Shown here one piece after another: positions 50,594 through 58,347 of a stretch of 64,000 nt of DNA. Each line of letters begins with the position of its first letter. Positions within the stretch are counted from its first letter, which is position 1. Source of the stretch: Bacteroidales bacterium UBA3843 (GTDB lineage: Bacteria; Bacteroidota; Bacteroidia; Bacteroidales; Paludibacteraceae); assembly GCA_002392745.1 (NCBI GenBank), contig DGHR01000003.1:214963-278962 (forward strand), given 5' to 3'. The translations under genes were made by a program, and so were the position numbers. The notes under the pieces were generated by a model that was given only the letters and a program-made list of their open reading frames with translations, was not told where the DNA came from and ran no database searches.

Positions 50594-51400
50594 CTATTGC
50601 TCTAAGAATCTTTTCCGGAGCGTTTGGATATCTTCGTGAGTGAGGAAAAGCTGCTCATGGAGATAATTCATTATGCCTCCGTACTCACGGTCAATCAGGT
50701 CGAGCGTGCGTATGAAATTCGGCGTGCTCACCCCCATGAAAGCCAGTATCACTTCTTTCTCCGCATCGCCGCCTCCGCGGGCATCCACCTCTGCGTTCAG
50801 ATTGGCGACCAGCTCCCGGTAAGCGGTATTGCTGAGGTCGAAATCCTCGATGATAGCTTCGCGCTCCACGCCCAGCGCAGAGAGGATAAATGCAGCCCCC
50901 CACCCTGTGCGGTCCTTGCCCTGGAAACAATGCCATAGTATTCCGCCGTCTTCGGGCGCCTCGATAATCAGACGGAGAAAAGCGGCATACTGCAACTGCG
51001 AATATTCGCTCCGGATGAGCGACGGATACATCCTGGCAGCCATCGTCTGCACCTCCGGATAGAACGAATAGTTGACAATATGGTTCTCCAGATCCAGAAA
51101 AGCCTCCTGCGGGATAGCCTGACCGGTCAGTTTCTCCGCCGACATGTCGATAGTCGGGAGCAGATGGTGGGTGCTGCCCAATACCACCTGGTCGGGCAGT
51201 GCCTCTGCTTCTCCCATCGAACGGAAATCAAACACGCGGGCCAGGTTGTACTCGGTTCGCAGACGCCGCACATCAGAGGTGGTGGCATCATGCAGGTGCG
51301 CACTGCGCAGCAGCCGGTGAGGCACGACTCTCCTGCCGCCCGCACCGGTCATTCCGCCCAAATCCCGGGCATTGACAATATTATCAAATAGAACTTCCAA
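50594..51400 (-). CDS. Tyrosine phosphatase of the Y_phosphatase3 family
   Basis: 268 residues. The CX5R loop is HCFQGKDRTG with Cys158 and Arg164, the GKDRTG form typical of Y_phosphatase3 (lipid or protein tyrosine phosphatases such as MptpB/IphP). NARDLGGM and FDFRSMGEAE (the RxxxE lid) are the N-terminal family motifs. It may remove phosphate from protein tyrosine or inositol-lipid substrates. It is the last gene of the seven-gene operon, starting 13 bases after the HD gene. Confidence 0.9.
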   Translation of the reverse strand: MEVLFDNIVNARDLGGMTGAGGRRVVPHRLLRSAHLHDATTSDVRRLRTEYNLARVFDFRSMGEAEALPDQVVLGSTHHLLPTIDMSAEKLTGQAIPQEAFLDLENHIVNYSFYPEVQTMAARMYPSLIRSEYSQLQYAAFLRLIIEAPEDGGILWHCFQGKDRTGWGAAFILSALGVEREAIIEDFDLSNTAYRELVANLNAEVDARGGGDAEKEVILAFMGVSTPNFIRTLDLIDREYGGIMNYLHEQLFLTHEDIQTLRKRFLEQ

Positions 51401-51413
51401 GAGTAATTACGAA

Positions 51414-51989
51414 TTAAGCAAAAACTTCGTCTATGAGGCGGACAAACTCGCGATAGGCAAACGTGTCGGATAGTTCCGCCAGCGAGGCAGCCAGACCGCG
51501 GTAGTGCCATTCGTGGGAGGCCTTGTCCGTGACATGGAAGATAGACCATAGTTCGTCTCCGCGGAGCTGGTAATCACGCCAGATGGCGCGCATGTTGCTC
51601 AGTTTGTCCCCCATCGCTACTATCTTGGCGTCATGCGGCGCGGCTGCCAGCCGGTCGATAGCCGCCTGCTTGCGTCCGTGCCAGCTGTCGGCTTCGCTCA
51701 CGCCCTCGGTCATCTGGTCGCTTTCCGCCCGTACCAAGCCGGCGATACGTTCGCCGAACGCCTCGCGCAGCTGCTCGTAGGTCACATCCGTGTCCTCTAT
51801 CGTGTCGTGAAGGGCTGCCGCCGCCAGCAGTTCCTGGTCGGAAGTGATGGTAGCCACTATCTCCACCGCCTCCATGGGATGGACGATATACGGAAAGCCC
51901 TTTCCGCGGCGCTCCGTGTCATGGTGTGCTTCTACCGCAAAGACGATGGCGCGGTCGAGCAACCCGGTATCTAAATATTTGTTTGCCAT
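51414..51989 (-). CDS. Small HD-domain (p)ppGpp hydrolase (MESH1/SpoT-like)
   Basis: 191 residues, one HD domain alone. All residues needed by SpoT-type Mn-dependent hydrolases are present: His37 in PYIVHPMEA, His61-Asp62 and Glu65-Asp66 in LHDTIEDTDV, and Asp128/Asn132 in MGDKLSNMRAI. It lacks synthetase, TGS and ACT domains, so it matches small alarmone hydrolases that clear (p)ppGpp or a related 3'-phosphate nucleotide. It starts 1 base after the APH-kinase stop (TGATATG), and the phosphatase follows it. Substrate identity is inferred from motifs. Confidence 0.88.
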   Translation of the reverse strand: MANKYLDTGLLDRAIVFAVEAHHDTERRGKGFPYIVHPMEAVEIVATITSDQELLAAAALHDTIEDTDVTYEQLREAFGERIAGLVRAESDQMTEGVSEADSWHGRKQAAIDRLAAAPHDAKIVAMGDKLSNMRAIWRDYQLRGDELWSIFHVTDKASHEWHYRGLAASLAELSDTFAYREFVRLIDEVFA

Positions 51990-51990
51990 A

Positions 51991-52860
51991 TCAGTATATC
52001 GTGCCTTCCAGCATTGCGCGGAACTGCGGCATCGGACAATGGGTGTCGCGTTCTACTATCAGGGTCTTGAGGCCGGCGTAAATCTTCACCTGCTTCATCA
52101 CTTCGTCCATATCGGCCTTAGGTCCGCAACCCGGTACCGGACAGTCGGGCGAACGGAAATATTCGTCGGCAAAAGCATCCCAGAAACGGGCAGCCGTGGC
52201 GTTGGACATATGGTATTGCTCCAGGGTCCATGACTCGTCGTTCAGACAGCAGCAGAGATAGACCATGCCGAGGTCAAACATCGGATAGCCGTAGCAGAAA
52301 TCACCGAGGTCGATGAAATAGGGCGTGCGTACGCCGTTCTCTTCGGTGAAAATACCGTTGCTGAACTGCAGGTCGCCATGGACAGCGGTGTCCGCCTCCG
52401 GTGCCGCGGCGATAAAATCATGTATTTTCTGTTTCTGGACCGGTGTGAAGTCCGGATTAGCCTCCAGCATATGGTAGAGACGCTCCTTGACCGACTCGAA
52501 CTGGTCCGTGGGCATATGGATGGCGTGCAGTTTGAGACACAGACGCGCAAACTCACGCGCATACTCCTCTGTGCGTTCCGGCTCATCGCCGCAGGCACGC
52601 GAATAGGAGCGTTTGCCATCCAGACGGCGGAAACGGATACCTATCTGCTTGCCGTCAGTCACCAGGTCCCCCGGCTCCGGCGTAGGAATACCCATCCGGT
52701 ACACTTTCTGCGCCAGTTCCAGCTCCTTCTCCGCCGCCTCGAAATTGCGGAAATAGAGTTTAAGCATGATATTGGGGTCATGTTTGTGGTTAAAACTCGC
52801 GCCGTTGGCGCCTTCGCCGGTACGGATGTAGTCATCCATATTGATTAATACTGGGGTCAT
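51991..52860 (-). CDS. APH-fold kinase, TIGR02172 group
   Basis: 289 residues with an aminoglycoside-phosphotransferase-type fold. The Brenner motif HGDLQFSNG (His161-Asn168) and the metal motif IDLGD (Asp184/Asp187) show that it is catalytically intact. The N-lobe has GEGANGASFNHKHDPNIMLKLYF with the ATP Lys. The sequence ANGASF...PNIMLKLY, with the EKELELAQKVYRMGIPTPEP helix, fits the Fibrobacter/Bacteroidota group TIGR02172 of unknown substrate, not antibiotic resistance. It lies between the alarmone synthetase (26 bases) and hydrolase (1 base). Confidence 0.85.
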   Translation of the reverse strand: MTPVLINMDDYIRTGEGANGASFNHKHDPNIMLKLYFRNFEAAEKELELAQKVYRMGIPTPEPGDLVTDGKQIGIRFRRLDGKRSYSRACGDEPERTEEYAREFARLCLKLHAIHMPTDQFESVKERLYHMLEANPDFTPVQKQKIHDFIAAAPEADTAVHGDLQFSNGIFTEENGVRTPYFIDLGDFCYGYPMFDLGMVYLCCCLNDESWTLEQYHMSNATAARFWDAFADEYFRSPDCPVPGCGPKADMDEVMKQVKIYAGLKTLIVERDTHCPMPQFRAMLEGTIY

Positions 52861-52886
52861 GGAATCGTGGTTTTATTAGTGAGTTA

Positions 52887-53942
52887 TTAGTGGTTCATAA
52901 AGGGCAGAGAGGAAGCCTGGTTGTAGGTCATTTCGGCCAGCGCCGTATTCTGGGAGTTATGGCCGTTGAGCACATCAAACAGCCGCTCCAGACCTATCTT
53001 GCCGCCTCCGGTCGAGAGAATGCACACAACGCAGATATTCTGCAATCCGATAGCGGAAGAGATGATATCCAGGTCGGTGTTGCCCAACTGGTGGCGCGCC
53101 AGCAGGTATGCGTCTTCCTCGTAGCGTTTGATCAGCCGGTCCACATCGCCGAGCGTAGTGCATTTCAGGGCTTTGAGCACACGCAGGTAGTGATCGAAGG
53201 GGGCGTCCTGTATCTCCGCCTGGTTGATAGCCGCGATACGTTTGTTGAGCCGGTCAAGCGGCTTGGCCTGCAGGTAACTGCGGAAGGTATCGCCGTCCAG
53301 CGACACATCGTCCAACTGGCCGTTTTGCACAAGCGTCTGCACCCTCCGGCGATAGTCCGCCAGCTCCGTACGGATACGGCTGAACTCATCGTCCGCCATC
53401 TCCAGCATACCCGCCAGACGGTTCATGCGACGCATGTAGTCGCGCGGAATCTCAATACCGGATTTGTATCCCGTATCGTGGTTGATGGCCGCCCAGGCAT
53501 GTTGGAGCGTGGTGCGCAACTGCAACTCAAAACGGAAGTCATAACCCGGCATACGGCAGATATAATGCAGCGAATTATAGCCGAAACTGTCGAGTTGGTG
53601 CAGCCGGCGTTTGTCCACCGAGTTGTGCCAGTCTATCTCAAACAGTTTCTCCGCCATGGATGCGATACGGTCCACATCGTCGGTATAGAACGTGATGATA
53701 CGCAGGCCGACGAGATCCGTGATATCCGACAGCATGGCATACTTGGCACCCTTGAGCGCCAGTTTGCCGGCCAGCGAAGACTCCGTTTTCACGCGTGCCT
53801 CTACGGCCGTCACTATCAGACCGCTGTTGTCCAGCGCGTCGTGCAGCATGGCCAACGCCTGGTCTTTCATCCGTTCCAGCGTAGGCACCGATTCCCGATA
53901 CTCGTCGAGTATCATCCGGCAATGCAGGTCAAGCGCTTCCAT
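52887..53942 (-). CDS. RelA/SpoT-domain alarmone synthetase with C-terminal extension
   Basis: 351 residues. Residues 45-165 are a RelA/SpoT synthetase domain: ARVKTESSLAGKL, DITDLVGLRIIT (Mg Asp), SFGYNSLHYICR and FELQLRTTLQHAWAAINHD, all with the expected charged residues. No HD domain precedes it, so it should make but not break (p)ppGpp. The C-terminal 180 residues are helical and unlike the TGS/ACT tail of long RSH, and longer than the tail of RelQ/RelP (about 200-260 residues in total). Its ATG overlaps the stop of the STAS gene by one base (TAATG), implying coupled synthesis. Confidence 0.9.
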   Translation of the reverse strand: MEALDLHCRMILDEYRESVPTLERMKDQALAMLHDALDNSGLIVTAVEARVKTESSLAGKLALKGAKYAMLSDITDLVGLRIITFYTDDVDRIASMAEKLFEIDWHNSVDKRRLHQLDSFGYNSLHYICRMPGYDFRFELQLRTTLQHAWAAINHDTGYKSGIEIPRDYMRRMNRLAGMLEMADDEFSRIRTELADYRRRVQTLVQNGQLDDVSLDGDTFRSYLQAKPLDRLNKRIAAINQAEIQDAPFDHYLRVLKALKCTTLGDVDRLIKRYEEDAYLLARHQLGNTDLDIISSAIGLQNICVVCILSTGGGKIGLERLFDVLNGHNSQNTALAEMTYNQASSLPFMNH

Positions 53943-54244
53943 TATTGGATATCAAACAGGCTGATAAAACCGGTCATCATGAATACCTGACGGATGTCGT
54001 CGTTGATGGCACGTACGATGACTTTCGATGCGTGCGTTGCGGCCTCTTTGCGGATCGAGAGAAAGATACGCAGACCGCTGGAAGAGATATACTCCAGTTT
54101 GGAGCAATCCAGGACAATCTCTTTGTTCTCCGCCTCCAGCAAGGGTTTGACCGCCTCGGCGGTGGTTACTGCAGCAGCAGTGTCCATACGGCCTTCGAAA
54201 TAAGCCACCAGCTGATTGCCGTTTTCTTGAATAGTTGTTGTCAT
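53942..54244 (-). CDS. STAS-domain anti-anti-sigma-like protein
   Basis: 100 residues, one STAS domain (SpoIIAA/RsbV fold). The switch region is LDCSKLEYISSSGLRIFLSI; Ser56 aligns with the serine that the partner kinase phosphorylates in SpoIIAA, while the usual Asp two residues before is Ser54. It is adjacent to a SpoIIE-RsbW fusion (23 bases) and overlaps the synthetase gene by one base. Its phosphorylation state is expected to relay the sensor's signal. Bacteroidota lack a SigB-type sigma, so the downstream target may be something other than a sigma factor. Confidence 0.9.
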   Translation of the reverse strand: MTTTIQENGNQLVAYFEGRMDTAAAVTTAEAVKPLLEAENKEIVLDCSKLEYISSSGLRIFLSIRKEAATHASKVIVRAINDDIRQVFMMTGFISLFDIQ

Positions 54245-54267
54245 TATGATTTATGATTTACGATTTG

Positions 54268-56316
54268 TCATTCTATTTTTTTGACCAGGGTCAGGATATT
54301 CTCCTCCTCGCATCGCTCGTAGCGCACTTCGTCCATCAGTTGTTTGACGAGGAAAATCCCCAGTCCTCCGATAGGCCGGTCTTCGGCCGAGAGAGTGATG
54401 TCCGCATCTGCGCGTTTGGTGGGGTCGAAAGGCACGCCGGAGTCCGAGATAGTGAACACCAGCCGCTGACCGTCCTCTTCGTTCACCTTGACATACTCCA
54501 CAAAGACCTTCCCGTCATTGCGTCCGGGATAGGCGTATTCCATCACGTTCACCACCGCCTCCTCGAGCGCCAGATTGACGCTCATGCTCAGTTCTGCCGG
54601 CAGTTGGAGCCACTCCACCCACTCGGCCAGCGTAGGTATCTGCTGTATGTCATTCCGCATGAGGATGGCGGGTTGCTGGTAGCGGATAGCCAGCATCGTG
54701 AGGTCGTCGCTCTGCGGCGCGTCACCCACAAACGCTTTGACACCCGCCGTCATCGCCTCCACTATCTCACGCGGACGCCTGATAGCAGACGCAGACAGTA
54801 TATCCAGCATCCGCTGCTCGCCGTATTGCTCGTGTACGCCGTTCTCCGCCTCGGTCAGTCCGTCGGTATAGAGGAAGAGCGTCTCGCCGTAGTGCATCTG
54901 GATGCACTGTTTCGTATATTCAAAGCCGCTGAGCACTCCGATAGGCAGGTTGGGCAGCACATCTATCATACGGTTGCCAAGCACCGGAGCGTTGTGACCG
55001 GCGTTGCAATATTCCAGCATACCGCTCTCCAAATCCAGCACGCCGACAAAGAGTGTAACGAACATGTTCTGCTCGTTCTGGTCGGCCAGCGTGTTGTTCA
55101 TCTCGCCCGTTATGACAGCAGGGTCCTCGGCATGAGCCGTAGTGCTGCGGAAAAGAGAGCGGATAGTTGCCATCACCAGCGAAGCCGGCACGCCCTTGCC
55201 GCTCACATCCCCGACACAGAAGAAGAGTTTGTCGTGCCGGACATAGAAATCGTACAAGTCGCCGCCTATCTCCTTGGCCGGCAGAACCATACCGTAGACA
55301 TTCAGATCCAATCGGTCGGCAAAAGGCGGGAACACCTTGGGCAACATGGCGTTTTGGATAGTACGGGCTATTTCCAGCTCGCCCTCCATGCGCTCCTTCT
55401 GGTTGTTGACGGATATGAGACTGTGCAGATTGACTGCGCTGCGATACATGATGAAGACCAGCAAAGCCAGACTCAGCAGCATCAAGAGAGAAACCAGCAA
55501 CCCCACACGGTTGAGGTCGGCGAATAGTACGTCCTCCGGGATAATGATGGACAAATGCCAACCCGTGGCATCTATCTCTTCATTGAAAATCATGTACTTC
55601 CTGCCGGGTGTTGTATCCGGCCGGGCTACGATATCTATGCCTTGGGAGGAACGTATGGAATAATAACTGTCCTTGTATACCTGCAGATACTCGGAAACAT
55701 TCTTCAGGTATTTAAGCGACATATCGATGCACGCCACAGCAACCACCTTTCCCTGTTTGTCCTTGATCGGACATGAACAGCTGACCACCATGGTCTGCGC
55801 GCCGGAATCGTCTAAATAGGGTTCGGACCACCAGGCGCTGTCTATGGTAAGCCCGTTGTGGAACCATTCCGCCTGCAAATAATCATGCTCGGCGCTGCCT
55901 ATCTGGCGGGTGTAGATAGCGGCCTCGCCCTCCAAACCGGTACGGCTGCTGCATACCTCGTACCATCTGCCGTATTCGGGATAATAGTCCGCCACAAATG
56001 CCACACCGGCACTTTCCACATTGTCCAGCATCTCAAGCAGCTTGCGGGTGCTGGTATAGGCGGATTGCGGATTGTCCAGGCCGGACTCTGCCATCTTGGA
56101 GAGGACGTTGGCAGCAGCCTCCAATTTCGCTGTCGCCACATTGATTTCCAGCTCGGCAGCACGCAACTCCGCTTGGGCGCGGTGGACTGCTTCTTCCTTG
56201 ATGGCCGCACGGCTGTAAAAATACTGAAGACAAGCGATTGACTCCAAGGCAACGGCGGCCACTATCAGCAGCCAAAAACCGGTACGGGAACGGAGTTTCT
56301 TGTTCTGGAGCTTCAT
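54268..56316 (-). CDS. Sensor-SpoIIE phosphatase-RsbW kinase fusion
   Basis: 682 residues. Domains in order: transmembrane 13-33; extracytoplasmic Cache-type sensor about 35-270 (WFHNGLTIDSAWWSEPYLDD, VVAVACIDMSLKYL); transmembrane 271-291 (LLVSLLMLLSLALLVFIM); coiled linker; SpoIIE/PP2C phosphatase about 320-545 with metal Asp residues in GGDLYDF (351-357), GDVSGKG (369-375) and SDDLTML (536-542); and HATPase_c serine kinase about 565-682 with N-box NLALEEAVVNVMEYAYP, G1 DSGVPFDP and G2 GGLGIFLVK. One protein thus carries both the kinase and the phosphatase for the STAS partner, each apparently intact, with an outside sensor to set the balance. Confidence 0.93.
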   Translation of the reverse strand: MKLQNKKLRSRTGFWLLIVAAVALESIACLQYFYSRAAIKEEAVHRAQAELRAAELEINVATAKLEAAANVLSKMAESGLDNPQSAYTSTRKLLEMLDNVESAGVAFVADYYPEYGRWYEVCSSRTGLEGEAAIYTRQIGSAEHDYLQAEWFHNGLTIDSAWWSEPYLDDSGAQTMVVSCSCPIKDKQGKVVAVACIDMSLKYLKNVSEYLQVYKDSYYSIRSSQGIDIVARPDTTPGRKYMIFNEEIDATGWHLSIIIPEDVLFADLNRVGLLVSLLMLLSLALLVFIMYRSAVNLHSLISVNNQKERMEGELEIARTIQNAMLPKVFPPFADRLDLNVYGMVLPAKEIGGDLYDFYVRHDKLFFCVGDVSGKGVPASLVMATIRSLFRSTTAHAEDPAVITGEMNNTLADQNEQNMFVTLFVGVLDLESGMLEYCNAGHNAPVLGNRMIDVLPNLPIGVLSGFEYTKQCIQMHYGETLFLYTDGLTEAENGVHEQYGEQRMLDILSASAIRRPREIVEAMTAGVKAFVGDAPQSDDLTMLAIRYQQPAILMRNDIQQIPTLAEWVEWLQLPAELSMSVNLALEEAVVNVMEYAYPGRNDGKVFVEYVKVNEEDGQRLVFTISDSGVPFDPTKRADADITLSAEDRPIGGLGIFLVKQLMDEVRYERCEEENILTLVKKIE

Positions 56317-56325
56317 AACAAATGA

Positions 56326-56958
56326 TTATTGTTGTCTTTGGCGGATACAATCAGCGATGAAACGCGCCACATCTTTGGGTTCCAGGTCGCGCACATTGAG
56401 CACCAGGTCATAGTTGCGCACATCATAACGGCTCTTGCCGCTGAAGGTCTTGGTGAAGTTCTCGCGCGCCTCGTCCACCTTGTTGATGAGTGCGTCAGCA
56501 GAGCCCTCGTTGATATTCAGCCGGCGGGCGACACGGTCGCGACGGGTGGCCTTGTCTGCTACCAGAAAAACCTTGAACGCATTCGGCATATCGCGGAAGA
56601 TATGAAAACCGGTACGGCCGAGTATCACGCAGGACTCCTGCTCGGCAAGCGTGCGCAGCAGAAACTCCTCGTCCTGATACAAGCGCTCCGATGTAATCGT
56701 TTCTTCTGACACACCGGCGGGACTCTCTTTCCACACGTGCCGCTGGCTGTAGAAGAGATTGAAATCCGTCCACCAGCTTTTCTTCTGAGCCTTGATACGG
56801 TCTATCTCCTCGGACGTGAGGTGATAGCGTTCCTCAAACTGCTTGAGCAGTGTACGGTCATAAAGCTTGATATTCAGCATCTCCGCCAGTTCCACTGCCA
56901 CACGTCTTCCTCCGGTGCCGAACTCGCGACCGATTGTTACAATGATTTTTTGTGCCAT
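56326..56958 (-). CDS. Cytidylate-kinase-like family protein
   Basis: 210 residues, P-loop kinase of the Cytidylate_kin2 family. Walker A-like VTIGREFGTGGRRVAVELAE at the N-terminus (Gly10-Gly17), lid CVILGRTGFHIFRDM, and Arg-rich DKATRRDRVARRLNI that resembles the CMP-kinase LID/NMP region. Substrate is not the housekeeping CMP for certain; members of this family are often in accessory operons. It is the first gene of the operon, with a clear promoter, and ends 9 bases before the SpoIIE fusion. Confidence 0.85.
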   Translation of the reverse strand: MAQKIIVTIGREFGTGGRRVAVELAEMLNIKLYDRTLLKQFEERYHLTSEEIDRIKAQKKSWWTDFNLFYSQRHVWKESPAGVSEETITSERLYQDEEFLLRTLAEQESCVILGRTGFHIFRDMPNAFKVFLVADKATRRDRVARRLNINEGSADALINKVDEARENFTKTFSGKSRYDVRNYDLVLNVRDLEPKDVARFIADCIRQRQQ

Positions 56959-56984
56959 ATAGGGTGAATAACAAATTACGGGCG

Positions 56985-57016
56985 CAAAGATACTACATTT
57001 TTTTCAAATATGCAAA
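56985..57016 (-). promoter_or_regulatory. Promoter of the alarmone/partner-switch operon
   Basis: Minus strand: TTTG (57016-57013), 20 nt, TATCTTTG (56992-56985). It lies 26 bases before the first start codon. No other good promoter was seen inside the seven-gene run. Confidence 0.83.
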
Positions 57017-57074
57017 TAAAAAAAAACGTTCATTCGGAAAATATCCCAAATGAACGGCCGGAAAAGACATGGAT

Positions 57075-57734
57075 TTATACCAAATGGAGCAATTCGCCGG
57101 GCTGGTCAATGATATGCCTGCATCCGGCGTCGACGAGTGTCCGGCGCGGCACAAAGCCCCATGAGCAGGCGACGAACGGCCAACCGGCATTGGCTGCTGT
57201 ATCCCGGTCCACCAGGCTGTCGCCAAGATAAAGTACCATCCGGTCATTGACCATCGGTTCATTTAATTGAGCCATGATATCCTTCACAATCTGCGGATCG
57301 GGTTTACGGGGAATCCCCTCCCGTTCGCCATAAACCGCATCGAAGACTCCGGGGAAAAAATGCGCTACTATACGCTCCGTTGCCGCCTGGTATTTGTTGC
57401 TGGCAACCGCGAGTCGGCAGCCGCGTGATTTGAGTTCGGCCAGCAATTCGGGAATACCCTCGTACGGACGCGTATAATCGCAGTTATGCGCATTGTAATA
57501 AGGTACAAAATCCCCCATGAGCCTGTTGACGACCTCTTCTTCGGGTTTTACACCGTCCGCCGCCAGCGCACGCTCAATCAGCTTGCGTACGCCGTTGCCG
57601 ACCAGCCGTGGATAGTCCTCTATCGGATGAACGGGATAACCACAGGCCGAGAGTGCATGGTTGCAGGCATGGCCGAGGTCGTCTATCGTATTGAGAAGAG
57701 TGCCGTCCAGGTCGAAGATAATAATCTTATTCAT
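57075..57734 (-). CDS. gph: HAD phosphatase, phosphoglycolate phosphatase type
   Basis: 219 residues. HAD motif I IIFDLDGTLLNT (nucleophile and acid Asp), motif II VASNKYQ, motif III KPDP with VLYLGDSLVDRDTA (motif IV). The cap between about 15 and 85 is of type C1 as in Gph. It hydrolyses 2-phosphoglycolate or another small phosphate ester; specificity is not certain. It overlaps lplA by 8 bases. Confidence 0.86.
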   Translation of the reverse strand: MNKIIIFDLDGTLLNTIDDLGHACNHALSACGYPVHPIEDYPRLVGNGVRKLIERALAADGVKPEEEVVNRLMGDFVPYYNAHNCDYTRPYEGIPELLAELKSRGCRLAVASNKYQAATERIVAHFFPGVFDAVYGEREGIPRKPDPQIVKDIMAQLNEPMVNDRMVLYLGDSLVDRDTAANAGWPFVACSWGFVPRRTLVDAGCRHIIDQPGELLHLV

Positions 57735-58347
57735 TGATTGAAATTTGCTTTTCTAATAACGCTCTGAATGTCTCTATATCGCCGAGGTCCTGTATCTCGC
57801 GCAGGTTGCGTACACGCTGACGCACGGACCGGACAGCGTGTTTCTGCAGTTTGGCGGCGGAGGGGGTGATTGCCTGTTGCAAAGCTTCCACGTCCACATC
57901 GTACATCATGCATGCGTGTACGACAGTGCCTGTTGGTGTGGTATAGCAGGCTGTACCGGCCACTTTGCGTTCCTCCACCAGCACATCGTTGTGAGCGGTG
58001 GTCACTGCGGGGTATCCCAGCCGCTGCAGGGCGCCGGCTAATAACCGAAGGAACTCGTCAAAGACCTCCTGGGAATGGCTGGACGGCGAGATATAGGAGA
58101 GCATCAGGTTTCCGCGGTCCGCATAGACGCATCCTCCCCCGCTCTGACGCTGCACTATGCGTACGTTGTGAGCGGCGCAGTATGGTTCGTTGATCTCTTG
58201 CTCGCGAATCTGGTGACGCCCGTAGATAACTGTCGGAGAGACAATCCAAGTGAAGAACGTCAACTCCGTGACGTTCTTCACCAGTTCGGCCTCCAGTCGG
58301 AGATACTCCTCCAGCGGCAACCCCTCCTGTACCCGTTGGATCTTCAT
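57727..58347 (-). CDS. lplA: Lipoate--protein ligase family protein
   Basis: 206 residues of the BPL/LplA fold. RRHQIREQEIN-like opening with WIVSPTVIYGRHQ; lipoyl-AMP loop RQSGGGCVYADRGNLMLSYI; and the catalytic Lys region HNDVLVEERKVAGTA. It attaches lipoate to dehydrogenase E2 or GcvH subunits. It is shorter than E. coli LplA (about 337), lacking the C-terminal domain, as is usual in many Bacteroidota. It starts directly after the guaD stop and overlaps the next gene. Confidence 0.88.
   Translation of the reverse strand: MKIQRVQEGLPLEEYLRLEAELVKNVTELTFFTWIVSPTVIYGRHQIREQEINEPYCAAHNVRIVQRQSGGGCVYADRGNLMLSYISPSSHSQEVFDEFLRLLAGALQRLGYPAVTTAHNDVLVEERKVAGTACYTTPTGTVVHACMMYDVDVEALQQAITPSAAKLQKHAVRSVRQRVRNLREIQDLGDIETFRALLEKQISINE

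Noticed and set aside
51991..52860. Aminoglycoside resistance gene
   Set aside because: The kinase motifs are general to the APH fold; the sequence fits the TIGR02172 group and sits in a regulatory operon, not with mobile or resistance genes.
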